Shown here: piece after piece, positions 1-8,729 of the stretch | Layout of the letters: each line of letters begins with the position of its first letter | Position numbering within the stretch: the stretch's first letter is position 1 | DNA from: Ramlibacter agri | GTDB lineage: Bacteria > Pseudomonadota > Gammaproteobacteria > Burkholderiales > Burkholderiaceae_C | NCBI RefSeq assembly: GCF_012927085.1 | Contig: NZ_JABBFX010000002.1 | Location: 1,178,001-1,242,000, forward strand | Direction: 5' to 3' | DNA: 64,000 bases | The notes under the pieces: generated by a model | What the model saw: the letters and a program-made list of their open reading frames with translations, nothing else | The model's database searches: none | What the model was told of the DNA's origin: nothing | Translations under genes and position numbers: made by a program

Positions 1-6
1 GAGGAG
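1..6 (+). promoter_or_regulatory. Ribosome binding site of the PAAR-like gene
   Basis: GAGGAG at the very edge of the window, 8 bases before the ATG at 15. It fixes the start of the first gene. Confidence 0.6.
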
Positions 7-14
7 ACGCCGCC

Positions 15-362
15 ATGCCCGGACTCCTCCTGCACGCCAACGCCGTCTGCCAGTGCACGCACGCGGCGCCCGCCACCATCGTGCCGACGCAGCCGCGCGT
101 GCTGGTCATGGGCCAGCCGGTGGCGACGATGACGGCGCAGATCATGGTCGCCGGCTGCCCCTTCACCATCCCCGGCCCGAAGCCGCAGCCCTGCGTGACG
201 GTCAAGTGGCTGATGCCCTCGGCCCGCGTGCTGGTGATGGGCCAGCCGGCGATGGTCATTCCGGCGCCGGGCGTCGGCCCGGGCCTGTGCCAGAGCCCCG
301 AGCAGATCCCGCAAGGGCCGCCCATCGTCAGCACGGTGCAGCCGCGCGTCATCGCCCTGTGA
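15..362 (+). CDS. PAAR-like tip protein of a contractile tail-like particle
   Basis: A 115-residue protein rich in Gly, Pro and Val, with no signal peptide or membrane segment. The motif RVLVMGQP occurs twice (residues 28-35 and 71-78) and a shorter QPRVIAL closes the chain. This is the pattern of short beta repeats expected of a PAAR-type cone that caps a tail spike. Cys12, Cys14, Cys48, Cys60 and Cys92 could bind a metal. The family role is to sharpen the tip of a contractile spike and sometimes carry effectors. The next gene starts 7 bases after its stop and encodes a gp25-like baseplate protein, which supports the call. The exact family (PAAR or PAAR-like) is inferred from the repeats and context. 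Confidence 0.75.
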   Translation: MPGLLLHANAVCQCTHAAPATIVPTQPRVLVMGQPVATMTAQIMVAGCPFTIPGPKPQPCVTVKWLMPSARVLVMGQPAMVIPAPGVGPGLCQSPEQIPQGPPIVSTVQPRVIAL

Positions 363-369
363 GCCCGCC

Positions 370-726
370 ATGGACATCGACTACCCCTTCCACTTCGACA
401 GTCGCGGCCGCACCGCGCTGGCCGATCGCGACGACCACGTCCGCGACATGATCGAGCAGCTCGTGTTCACCAACCCGGGCGAGCGCGTCAACCGGCCCGA
501 CTTCGGCAGCGGCCTGCTGCAGCTGGTGTTCGGCCCCAACAGCCCGGAGCTGGCGGCCACCGTGCAATTCACGCTGCAGGCGGCGCTGCAACGCTGGCTG
601 GGCGACGTGATCCAGGTCACCGACCTCGAGGTCACGGCGGACGACGCGACGCTGAGCATCTCCCTCACCTACCTGGTCACCGAAACCGGCGAAGAGCGCA
701 GCGCGACCTTCGCCCGGCCGGTCTAG
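370..726 (+). CDS. Baseplate wedge protein, GPW/gp25 family
   Basis: A 118-residue protein with the gp25 family signature: a TNPGER stretch near residue 36 followed by RPDFGSGL. In T4-like tails, type VI secretion (TssE) and extracellular contractile injection systems this small protein sits in the baseplate wedge and starts sheath assembly. The length is typical for the family. No Shine-Dalgarno sequence lies before the ATG, and only 7 bases separate it from the previous stop, so translation is probably coupled. It lies between the PAAR-like gene and the first baseplate-J-like gene, the usual order in tail-like particle loci. Confidence 0.88.
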   Translation: MDIDYPFHFDSRGRTALADRDDHVRDMIEQLVFTNPGERVNRPDFGSGLLQLVFGPNSPELAATVQFTLQAALQRWLGDVIQVTDLEVTADDATLSISLTYLVTETGEERSATFARPV

Positions 727-741
727 CCGCGAGGAGCAGCC

Positions 742-3282
742 ATGGACCTTGCCTGCCTGGTCGACCCCCGCCGCGACGCGGTGCGCCGCACGCCGGGACG
801 CAACGGCCTCGACTACGTCGAAGTCGGCGACCACGATGCGCCGACGCTGTACGCCTGGTTCCTCGGCAAGCTGCCGCCCGAACTGCAGGTGAACCAGCCG
901 GGCCTGGAGCAATACCTGGCGCTGGCCGGCGGCGATCGCATCACCGGGCTGCGCATCCTGGACGTCGACCCGCAGGTGGCCGACGATCCCGGGCGCGACG
1001 ACTACCTCGTCATCACGCTGGACCGCACGGGCGATTTCTCCACCTACACGCTCAGCCTGGTCGGGGTGGCGAACATCGACCCGCGCTACGCCAGCGCGGA
1101 CTTCCATTTCAAGGTCTGCTGTCCGGCGGAGGTCGACTGCAAGGGCTCCTGCGCCTGTCCGCAGCCGGAGCTGGACGAGCCCCAGGCCAACTACCTCGCC
1201 AAGGACTACGCGAGCTTCCGCCAGCTGCTGTTCGACCGGCTCGCCGTGACGATGCCAGGCTGGACCGAGCGCCACGTGCCCGATCTCGGCGTGACCTTGG
1301 TGGAGATCCTGGCCTATGTTGGCGACTACCTCAGCTACTACCAGGACGCCGTCGCCACCGAGGCCTACATCGGCACGGCGCGCCAGAGGATCTCGATGCG
1401 CCGGCACGCGCGGCTGGTGGACTACCGCATGCACGAAGGCTGCAATGCGCGGGCCTGGGTGCAACTGCAGGTCTCGGGCCAGCTCGAACTGCCCTCGGCG
1501 CAGACGGCCTTCATCACCGGCCTCAACGTGCCGGACTCGCTGCGGCAACCGATGATGGCGATCGAGGCGGTCGACCGCCTGCCTGCTGGCAGCTACGAGT
1601 TCTTCGAGCCCCTGCCTTCGCAGCCGCCAGGCACGCTGATGCTGCTGCCGGCCCACAACAGCATCGCCTTCTACACCTGGGGCCGGCGCGAATGCTGCCT
1701 GCTGGCTGGCGCGACCAGCGCGACGCTGCTCGATCAATGGATCGTCACAGGTGGCGACGGCGATGCCGAGGGGACGCTCACGCGCGCCCTCGCGCTGCAG
1801 GTGGGCGACGTGCTGGTGTTCGAAGAAGTGATCGGCGCGAAGACCGGCAACCCGGACGATGCCGACCCGTCGCGCCGCTGGGCCGTCCGGCTCACCAGCG
1901 TCGAAGCCTCGGAGGATTCGCTGTACCCGCAGGTGGTGCAGGAAGGCGCGGATTCCGTGGCCACGCCTGTCGTCGAGATCGCCTGGGCGGTGGACGACGC
2001 CCTGCCTTTCCCCCTGTGCCTGTCGACACTGGGCGCCGCGCCGGACTGTGCTTACCTGGTCGGCATCTCGGTGGCGCGCGGCAACATCCTGCTGGTCGAC
2101 CACGGTCGCACGCTCCCGCCCGAGCCACTGCCGCCGGTGCCCGGCGTCACCGACGCAGGCTGCTGCGACTGCGAAGGCCAGCCGCGCGACGTCAGCACGC
2201 AGGCGGGGCGCTATCGCCCGACGCTGGCGCAAGCGCCGCTGCTGTTCGCGCAGCCGCTGCCGCAGCCACCCGGCGCCGCGGCACAGAGTCTCACGCAGGA
2301 CCCGCGCGCGGCGGTGCCGGCGCTCGCCCTCATCGACAGCGATGGCCAGGCCTGGACGCCGCAGGCCGACCTGCTCGCCAGCGTTGCCGATGACCGCGAC
2401 TGCGTGGCCGAGATCGACAACGAGGGCGTGGCCCACCTGCGCTTCGGCGACGGCGAGCTCGGGCGCGCGCCGACAGTAGACAGCAGCTTCAGCGCCAGCT
2501 ACCGCATCGGCGGCGGCACCGCCGGCAACGTGGGCGCGGAGGCGATCTCGGTGCTGGTGCTCAGCGACTTCAGTGTCAGCGGCGTCACGGTGACCGTGCG
2601 CAACCCCTTGCCCGCCTTCGGAGGTATCGCGCCCGAACCCATAGACGATGCCCGGATGTTCGCGCCGCTCGCCTTCCGCCAGCAGATCGAGCGCGCGATC
2701 ACGGCCGCCGACTATGCCGAGATCGCCGGCCGCAACCCGCTGCTGCAGCGGGCCGCGGCGCAGCTCGCGTGGACCGGCAGCTGGTACGAGGCCGATGTCG
2801 CGCTCGATCCCCTGGGCGGCGCGCCGTCCAGCCCCGAGCTGCTGCAGGCCGTCGCCGGGCAGCTGTATCGCTATCGCCGCATGGGGCACGACCTGCACAT
2901 CCTGCCCGGGGTCCGGGTGCCCTTGACGCTCTCGCTGGACGTCTGCGCCCTGCCCGGCTACGAGCGTGGCCATGTCAAGGCGGCGCTGCTGGCACGCTTC
3001 GGCACCGGCCTGCTGCCGGGCGGCCAGCGCGCCTTCTTCCATCCCGACGCCCTGAGCTTCGGCGAGTCGGTGTTCCTGAGCCAGGTCATCGCCGCCGCGC
3101 AGGCCGTCCCCGGCGTGCAGTGCGTGCAGGTGACCGCATTCCACCGCTGCTTCGAGCCGGCCCGGCACGAGATCGACGACGGCGTGCTGCCGCTGGCCGC
3201 CAACGAGATCGCGCAGCTCGAGAACGACCCCGACCATCCGGAGCGCGGACAGCTGTCCATCCGCGTCGCCGGGGGCCGCTAG
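742..3282 (+). CDS. Baseplate J/gp47-like assembly protein 1 (Afp11-like)
   Basis: A large soluble protein of 846 residues. The segment around residues 565-605 (RFGDGELG, then YRIGGGTAGNVG) is the core signature of baseplate J/gp47 proteins, which form the wedge arms of contractile tails. Residues 150-210 match the N-terminal part of the putative baseplate assembly family found in tail-like particles. It is unusually cysteine-rich: Cys126, 127, 133, 137 and 139 lie within 14 residues, and Cys474, 475 and 477 form a second group, so a metal site is possible. A clear GAGGAG (731-736) precedes the ATG. It is followed by a second, larger J-like gene, giving the two-wedge-protein arrangement (Afp11/Afp12-like). 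Confidence 0.85.
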   Translation: MDLACLVDPRRDAVRRTPGRNGLDYVEVGDHDAPTLYAWFLGKLPPELQVNQPGLEQYLALAGGDRITGLRILDVDPQVADDPGRDDYLVITLDRTGDFSTYTLSLVGVANIDPRYASADFHFKVCCPAEVDCKGSCACPQPELDEPQANYLAKDYASFRQLLFDRLAVTMPGWTERHVPDLGVTLVEILAYVGDYLSYYQDAVATEAYIGTARQRISMRRHARLVDYRMHEGCNARAWVQLQVSGQLELPSAQTAFITGLNVPDSLRQPMMAIEAVDRLPAGSYEFFEPLPSQPPGTLMLLPAHNSIAFYTWGRRECCLLAGATSATLLDQWIVTGGDGDAEGTLTRALALQVGDVLVFEEVIGAKTGNPDDADPSRRWAVRLTSVEASEDSLYPQVVQEGADSVATPVVEIAWAVDDALPFPLCLSTLGAAPDCAYLVGISVARGNILLVDHGRTLPPEPLPPVPGVTDAGCCDCEGQPRDVSTQAGRYRPTLAQAPLLFAQPLPQPPGAAAQSLTQDPRAAVPALALIDSDGQAWTPQADLLASVADDRDCVAEIDNEGVAHLRFGDGELGRAPTVDSSFSASYRIGGGTAGNVGAEAISVLVLSDFSVSGVTVTVRNPLPAFGGIAPEPIDDARMFAPLAFRQQIERAITAADYAEIAGRNPLLQRAAAQLAWTGSWYEADVALDPLGGAPSSPELLQAVAGQLYRYRRMGHDLHILPGVRVPLTLSLDVCALPGYERGHVKAALLARFGTGLLPGGQRAFFHPDALSFGESVFLSQVIAAAQAVPGVQCVQVTAFHRCFEPARHEIDDGVLPLAANEIAQLENDPDHPERGQLSIRVAGGR

Positions 3283-3286
3283 GAGG
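3281..3286 (+). promoter_or_regulatory. Consensus ribosome binding site overlapping a stop codon
   Basis: AGGAGG shares bases with the TAG stop of the preceding gene (3280-3282) and sits 5 bases before the ATG at 3292. It decides the start of the second J-like gene and implies coupled translation. Confidence 0.7.
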
Positions 3287-3291
3287 GCGCC

Positions 3292-6200
3292 ATGAAACCA
3301 GCCTGCGGATGCCTGACCCAACCCTGCGGCTGCTGCGAAGGCGTGCAGGCGAGGACGCCGGCCGACGAATGCAATCGCCCGGGGCTGCCGGCGCTGCGCT
3401 ATCGCGTCGGCACGCATGCGGAGTTCATGCAGTCCATGCAGGCACGGCTATCGACGATGGTCGTGCAAGGCGTGGGCAGCGACGGCCAGACGCTGGCGGA
3501 CTTCCGCCCCTTGCAAGGCCTCACCACCCGCGACCCTGCCGACCCGTCGATCGCGCTGCTGGATGCCTGGGCCACCGTCGGCGACGTGCTGGGCTTCTAC
3601 CAGGAACGCATCGCCAACGAGAATTACCTGCGCACCGCCACCGAGCGGCGTTCGGTGCTGGAGCTGTCGCGGCTGGTGGGCTACACGCCGCGGCCCGGCG
3701 TGGCGGCCTCGGTGTTCCTCGCCTACACCATCGACGACAAGCAGGTCGCGCCGGTCACCTTGCCGGTCGGCACGGCGGCGCAAAGCGTGCCCAACCCCGG
3801 CGAGCAACCGCAGACCTTCGAGACCTTCGAGCCGCTGCTGGCCGCCTCCGAGTGGAACAACCTGCAGGTGCGCATGTCGCAGCCGCCGAACATCACGCTG
3901 CAGAACGCGCTGGCCATAGTCACCTTGCAGGTCGCGGGGACCGCGACCAACCTGCGGCCCGGCGACAAGCTGCTGCTCCTGTTCAGCGCCGACGGTTCGC
4001 CCGCCGTGCTGCGCAGCGTCGCTTCCATCGACACGCAGGTCGCCGACCAGCGCACGCAGGTGACCTTGCGTCCCGTTCCTCCCGGGGTCGTGGCCTGCGT
4101 GCCGGCGCTGATGAAGGCGGTGCAGGCGCTGGCGCTGGTCGTCGACGCGAACAGCCCCGGTTCCGAGCGCCGCTCGTTCGCGCGCGCCAAGGAGATTCTG
4201 GACGCCGCCTGGCTGGCGATGCCGACCTTGCCGCTGCCGGTCACCTGGCCGCAGGAGATCGAGTGGGCGGCCGACGGCACGCTGTCGGCCGCGGTGCAGG
4301 CCATCATCGCCACCTTGCTGGCCGACATCGTCGCGGCGCTGACGGCGCTCGGGCAGTCCGTCAACCTGCCGGTCACGAACCCGGCGGAGTTCGTCCAGAA
4401 GCTGCTGCAGCCGCCCGTTCCGCAGGTGCGCAACAGCGTCGCGCTGCCGCGCAGCCTGCAGCAGGCCTTCTCGCCCACAGGCGCGCCGCTGATCCTCGGC
4501 GGCGAGGGCCTGGGCGCGGCGGCAAAGGTACTGCGGCCCTATGCCGACGTCAGCACGCAGTTGCTGGTGAGCTTTGTCCCGCACCTGGCGTCCAGCTACT
4601 ACACCGCCTGGTCGGGAGCGCGGCTCAATCCGGCGCAGGCCCCGCTGAAGGCGGTGCACGTGCTGCGCGCGCGCGCTTCGCTGTTCGGCGCGACGGCCGC
4701 CAGGCTGCCGACCTACACCCCCGCCGGCATCCTGAACCCGCAGAACGCCTGGACCGACTGGACGATGGACAGCGACGAGACCAGCCAGAACGCCTTCCTC
4801 GACCAGGCCAACGAAGCCATCGTCGAAGGCAGCTATGCGGTCGCGGAAGTTTCGGGCGCACGGCTCGTGCTGCGCGTGGCCACGGCCAGCACTACGCCGC
4901 GCTCGGCCTATGGCCTCAGCGGCCAGTCCACCGAGCTCGGCTTCGTGCTGCCCGCCGAGGGCGCCTGGCGCAATGCCGGCACGAATACGTTCCTCACGGG
5001 CCTGCGCAAGACCAAGCTCTATGTGCAGAGCGAGCCGCTCACGCTGCTCGAGGATCCGCTGACGGCGCCGATCGCGTCGCAGCAGATCACGCTCGACCGC
5101 CTGTACAAGGAGCTCGTCTCGGGCCGCTGGGTCATCCTGTCCGGCGAGCGCGCCGACATAGCTGGGGTCGATGGTGTGACGGTGTCCGAGCTGCAGATGA
5201 TCTCGGGCCTCAGCCACGGCGTCGATCCCACCTTGCCCGGCGACACCATCCACACGACGCTGGTGCTCGCGACGCCGCCGGCGCACCAGTACAAGCGCGA
5301 CACCTTGAAGATCTACGGCAACGTCGTCAAGGCCACGCAGGGCGCCACGCGCAAGGAGACGATGGGCAGCGGCAATGGCGCGCAGGCGCTGCAGTCTTTT
5401 GCGCTCAAGCAGCCGCCACTGACCTTCGTCGCCGCGCCCACGGCCGCCGGCGCGGCAAGCACGCTGCATGTGTATGTCGACGGCATCGAGTGGCACGAGT
5501 CGGACTCGCTCGCGGCGCTGGGCCCCAAGAGCCGCGGCTTTGTCACGCTGACCGACGACGACGCCGGCACGACGGTGGTGTTCGGCAACGGCGCGCACGG
5601 CGCCCGGCTTGCCACCGGCGTGGAGAACGTGCAGGCGGTGTACCGCAGCGGCATCGGCGCCGGCGGCAACGTCGATGCCGGCCAGATCACCGTGCTGCAG
5701 TCGCGGCCGCTCGGCGTGAAGGAAGTGCTCAACCCGCTGCGCGCTGCGGGCGGGGCCGACAAGGAAAGCCGCGACCTCGCGCGCGAGAACGCGCCGCTGT
5801 CGGTGATGCCGCTGGACCGGCTGGTCTCGGTGCAGGACTACGAGGACTTCACCCGCCGCTTCGCCGGCATAGCGAAAGCCCTGGCGCAGCGCACCAGCGA
5901 CGGCCGGCACGAGCTCGTGTACCTGACGATCGCCGGCACCGGCGACGTGCCCATCGACGCCAGCTCCGACCTGTACCAGAACCTGCTGAAAGCCTTGCGC
6001 GAGCAGGGCGACGCCGACCTGCCGCTGCGGGTGGACCTGCGCGAGCGCCAGGCGCTGGTGCTGAGCGCGCGCATCAAACTGCTGCCGGACTACGTCTGGG
6101 ACGACGTCGTGGCTACGGCGCGCGCTGCCCTGCTCGACGCCTTCGGCTTCGACCGCCGCAGGCTGGGCCAGTGGGCCCTGCTCAGCGAGGTGATCGCCGC

Positions 6201-6513
6201 GATCCAGGGCGTGCGCGGCGTCGCCTGGGTGGACGTCGACAGCTTCGGCGCCGTACCCGAGCGCGTGTGGACGACCAGCACCGATGCCGACGGCACGGTG
6301 CACCGCACCCGCGAGCTGCTGACGCAGGACGACATCCTCGCCACCATCGCCGACATCATCGCGCAGGCGCAGCCGCAGAACCTCGTCGACCGGATGCCAC
6401 CCAGCGTGGCCGCGTTTGCCGGCGGGCTGGACCAGGGCGCGCTGCGGCCCGCGGAGATCGTCGCCTTCACGCCCGAAGTCCCCGACACCCTCATCCTGAA
6501 CCAGGTGCCATGA
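3292..6513 (+). CDS. Baseplate J/gp47-like assembly protein 2
   Basis: A 1073-residue protein whose region from about residue 763 (VFGNGAHG, then YRSGIGAGGNVDAG) repeats the baseplate J signature of the previous gene, so the two are distant paralogues. Residues 60-130 (TTRDPADPSIALLDAWATVG and following) match the N-terminal part of the same putative assembly family. The first 27 residues hold six cysteines (5, 7, 12, 14, 15, 27), which suggests a metal-binding knot at the N-terminus. The middle 350 residues are Ala/Leu-rich and not recognised. Its stop overlaps the start of the next gene (ATGA). Role inferred: the second wedge component of the same baseplate. Confidence 0.83.
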   Translation: MKPACGCLTQPCGCCEGVQARTPADECNRPGLPALRYRVGTHAEFMQSMQARLSTMVVQGVGSDGQTLADFRPLQGLTTRDPADPSIALLDAWATVGDVLGFYQERIANENYLRTATERRSVLELSRLVGYTPRPGVAASVFLAYTIDDKQVAPVTLPVGTAAQSVPNPGEQPQTFETFEPLLAASEWNNLQVRMSQPPNITLQNALAIVTLQVAGTATNLRPGDKLLLLFSADGSPAVLRSVASIDTQVADQRTQVTLRPVPPGVVACVPALMKAVQALALVVDANSPGSERRSFARAKEILDAAWLAMPTLPLPVTWPQEIEWAADGTLSAAVQAIIATLLADIVAALTALGQSVNLPVTNPAEFVQKLLQPPVPQVRNSVALPRSLQQAFSPTGAPLILGGEGLGAAAKVLRPYADVSTQLLVSFVPHLASSYYTAWSGARLNPAQAPLKAVHVLRARASLFGATAARLPTYTPAGILNPQNAWTDWTMDSDETSQNAFLDQANEAIVEGSYAVAEVSGARLVLRVATASTTPRSAYGLSGQSTELGFVLPAEGAWRNAGTNTFLTGLRKTKLYVQSEPLTLLEDPLTAPIASQQITLDRLYKELVSGRWVILSGERADIAGVDGVTVSELQMISGLSHGVDPTLPGDTIHTTLVLATPPAHQYKRDTLKIYGNVVKATQGATRKETMGSGNGAQALQSFALKQPPLTFVAAPTAAGAASTLHVYVDGIEWHESDSLAALGPKSRGFVTLTDDDAGTTVVFGNGAHGARLATGVENVQAVYRSGIGAGGNVDAGQITVLQSRPLGVKEVLNPLRAAGGADKESRDLARENAPLSVMPLDRLVSVQDYEDFTRRFAGIAKALAQRTSDGRHELVYLTIAGTGDVPIDASSDLYQNLLKALREQGDADLPLRVDLRERQALVLSARIKLLPDYVWDDVVATARAALLDAFGFDRRRLGQWALLSEVIAAIQGVRGVAWVDVDSFGAVPERVWTTSTDADGTVHRTRELLTQDDILATIADIIAQAQPQNLVDRMPPSVAAFAGGLDQGALRPAEIVAFTPEVPDTLILNQVP

Positions 6514-8699
6514 ACGCCACCAACGATCCGCGCAACGACCGGCTCTATGCGCTGCTGCCGGCCATCCACCGGCTGCGCGACGCGGAGCGCGGCTACCCGC
6601 TGAAGGCGCTGCTGCAGGTGATCGCCGAACAGGTGAACCTCGTCGAGGACGACATCGCGCAGCTCTATGAGAACGAGTTCATCGAGACGGCCGCCGATTG
6701 GGCCGTGCCCTATCTCGGCGACCTCGTCGGCTACCGCCCCGTGGCAGACGCCGGACCGCCGGCCGATGCGAGCGGATGCCGCGAGGCCCGCGCGCTGGTG
6801 CCGCGGCGCGAGATCGCCAACCTGATCCGCACACGCCGCCGCAAGGGCACGCTGGCGCTGCTGGAGCAGCTGGCGCACGACATCGCCGGCTGGCCGGGGC
6901 GCGCGGTGGAGTCTTTCCGGCTGCTGGCCTGGGCGCAGAACATCGACCACCCGCACCTGGACCGGCATCTGCTGGTGGACCTGCGCGAGGTCGATGCGCT
7001 GGACCGCCTGGACGGGCCTTTCGACAGCGTCACCCACTGCGTCGACGTGCGCCGCATCAACTCGATGCACACCATCGGCCGCAGCAACATTCCGAGCGTC
7101 GGCGTGTTCGCCTGGCGGCTGGGCAGCCACCCGGTCACCGACACGCCGGCTTGTTGCATCGAGGACGTGGGGCCGCAGTGCTTCACCTTCAGCGTGCTGG
7201 GCCAGGATGCGCCGCTGTTCGTCAAGCCGCAACCGGAGACCGATCCTTCGCACATTGCCGGCGAGATGAACCTGCCGGCGGCGATCCGGCGGCTGGCCTT
7301 CGACAGCAGCCCGCGCGACTTCTACGGCGCAGGCCTCAGCCTCGCGATCCGCACCGACGGCTGGGGCGGCGCGCCGCCGGGCGAGGTCGTCCCCGTGGCG
7401 CAGATCCTGCCGGCGGACCTGAGCGGCTGGGTCTACGTGCCGCCGCGCGGCAAGATCGCCGTCGACCCGGTACTGGGCCGGCTCGCCTTCCCGCCCGGGC
7501 AACTGCCCAAGCGCGGCGTGCGGGTCAGCTACCAGTACGGTTTCCCGGCGGATATCGGCGGCGGCGAGTACGAGCGGCCGCTGCTCGACCCGGCGGAAGC
7601 GTTCACGCTCTATCGCGTCGGCGATGACGAAGACTGCAAGCGCATCGAGGATGCCCTGGCCCGCTGGCGGGCGGACAACCCGATGCATGCGGTCATCGAA
7701 ATCACCAGCAGCGGCGTCTACGTCGAACCGCTGCAGGTTGCGCTGGCCGACTCGCAGACCTTGCAGATCCGCGCGGGCGTCCGCGTGCGGCCGGTGCTGC
7801 GGCTGATCGACTGGCAGACCGACCTGCCCGACGCCCTGAGCGTCACGCTGGGCAACGCCAGCCGCATGGCCTTCGACGGCCTGATCGTCACGGGCCGACC
7901 GATCAGCGTGGTCGGGGCCGGCGAGGACGGCGCGCCGGCCAGCGTCTGCGGCGCCGAACTGGCGATCCGCCACTGCACGCTGGTGCCCGGCTGGGCGATC
8001 GATTGCGATTGCGAACCCAAGCGCCCCTCGGAGCCCAGCCTGGAGCTGTCCGGCGTGCGCGCGCGCGTGACCATCGAGCACAGCATCATCGGCGCGATCC
8101 AGGTGCAGGAGGACGAGGTCGCGCTCGACCCGATCCCGCTGTGCATCACCGACAGCATCCTCGACGCCACCGCGGACGACCGGCAGGCCATCGCGGCCGC
8201 CGGCGGCGCTTGGGCGCACGTCACGCTGGCCATCGCGCGCTGCACCGTGTTCGGCATCGTCGACGTGCACGCGATGGCGCTCGGTGAAAACAGCGTCTTC
8301 AGCGGCTGCGTGAACGTCGCGCGCCGGCAGGTCGGCTGCATGCGCTTCTGCTACGTGCCGGTGGAATGCCGCACGCCGCGCCGCTACCGCTGCCAGCCGG
8401 ATGGCGTCATCGCCGCGGTCAAGGAACGCATCACCGACGACGCGGCCAAGCAGCAGGCGGAGATCGCCAACGAGAGCCTGCGCGTCACGCCGCAGTACAC
8501 CGCGCGCCGCTACGGCGCGCCGGCCTATGCGCAGCTCGGCGCGGACTGCGCCATCGAGATCGTGCGCGGCGCCGACGACGAATCCGAGATGGGGGCCTAC
8601 CACGACCTCTTCCAGCCGCAGCGCGCGGCCAACCTGCGGGCGCGGCTCGCGGAATACACGCCGGCGGGCATGGACGTCGGCCTGTTCTTCGCGAACTGA
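6510..8699 (+). CDS. Phage tail / baseplate protein, tail-protein-I-like N-terminus
   Basis: A 729-residue protein starting at the ATG that overlaps the previous stop. An open frame continues far upstream, but that part is a shadow of the J-like genes. Residues 8-75 (RLYALLPAIHRLRD, QLYENEFIETAADWAVPYLG) match the tail-protein-I-like domain found beside baseplate J genes. The C-terminal half (about residues 370-620) has short alternating hydrophobic strands and many turns, like a parallel beta-helix, which would fit a fibre or adhesin role. Cysteine pairs occur here too (PACC, CDC). Inferred role: baseplate periphery or fibre attachment. The split of function between the two halves is a guess. 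Confidence 0.7.
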   Translation: MNATNDPRNDRLYALLPAIHRLRDAERGYPLKALLQVIAEQVNLVEDDIAQLYENEFIETAADWAVPYLGDLVGYRPVADAGPPADASGCREARALVPRREIANLIRTRRRKGTLALLEQLAHDIAGWPGRAVESFRLLAWAQNIDHPHLDRHLLVDLREVDALDRLDGPFDSVTHCVDVRRINSMHTIGRSNIPSVGVFAWRLGSHPVTDTPACCIEDVGPQCFTFSVLGQDAPLFVKPQPETDPSHIAGEMNLPAAIRRLAFDSSPRDFYGAGLSLAIRTDGWGGAPPGEVVPVAQILPADLSGWVYVPPRGKIAVDPVLGRLAFPPGQLPKRGVRVSYQYGFPADIGGGEYERPLLDPAEAFTLYRVGDDEDCKRIEDALARWRADNPMHAVIEITSSGVYVEPLQVALADSQTLQIRAGVRVRPVLRLIDWQTDLPDALSVTLGNASRMAFDGLIVTGRPISVVGAGEDGAPASVCGAELAIRHCTLVPGWAIDCDCEPKRPSEPSLELSGVRARVTIEHSIIGAIQVQEDEVALDPIPLCITDSILDATADDRQAIAAAGGAWAHVTLAIARCTVFGIVDVHAMALGENSVFSGCVNVARRQVGCMRFCYVPVECRTPRRYRCQPDGVIAAVKERITDDAAKQQAEIANESLRVTPQYTARRYGAPAYAQLGADCAIEIVRGADDESEMGAYHDLFQPQRAANLRARLAEYTPAGMDVGLFFAN

Positions 8700-8729
8700 C
8701 GCACACCAGACACCGAAAGGGACCGCGAC

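Noticed and set aside
349..3417. Minus-strand open frame of 1022 codons opposite the first J-like gene
   Set aside because: It lies opposite well-supported genes, has low-complexity Arg/Ala/Gly composition and matches no family; it is a by-product of high GC content.
3448..8603. Long minus-strand frames opposite the second J-like and tail genes
   Set aside because: Same reason: antisense shadows, with no ribosome sites or domain-like segments.
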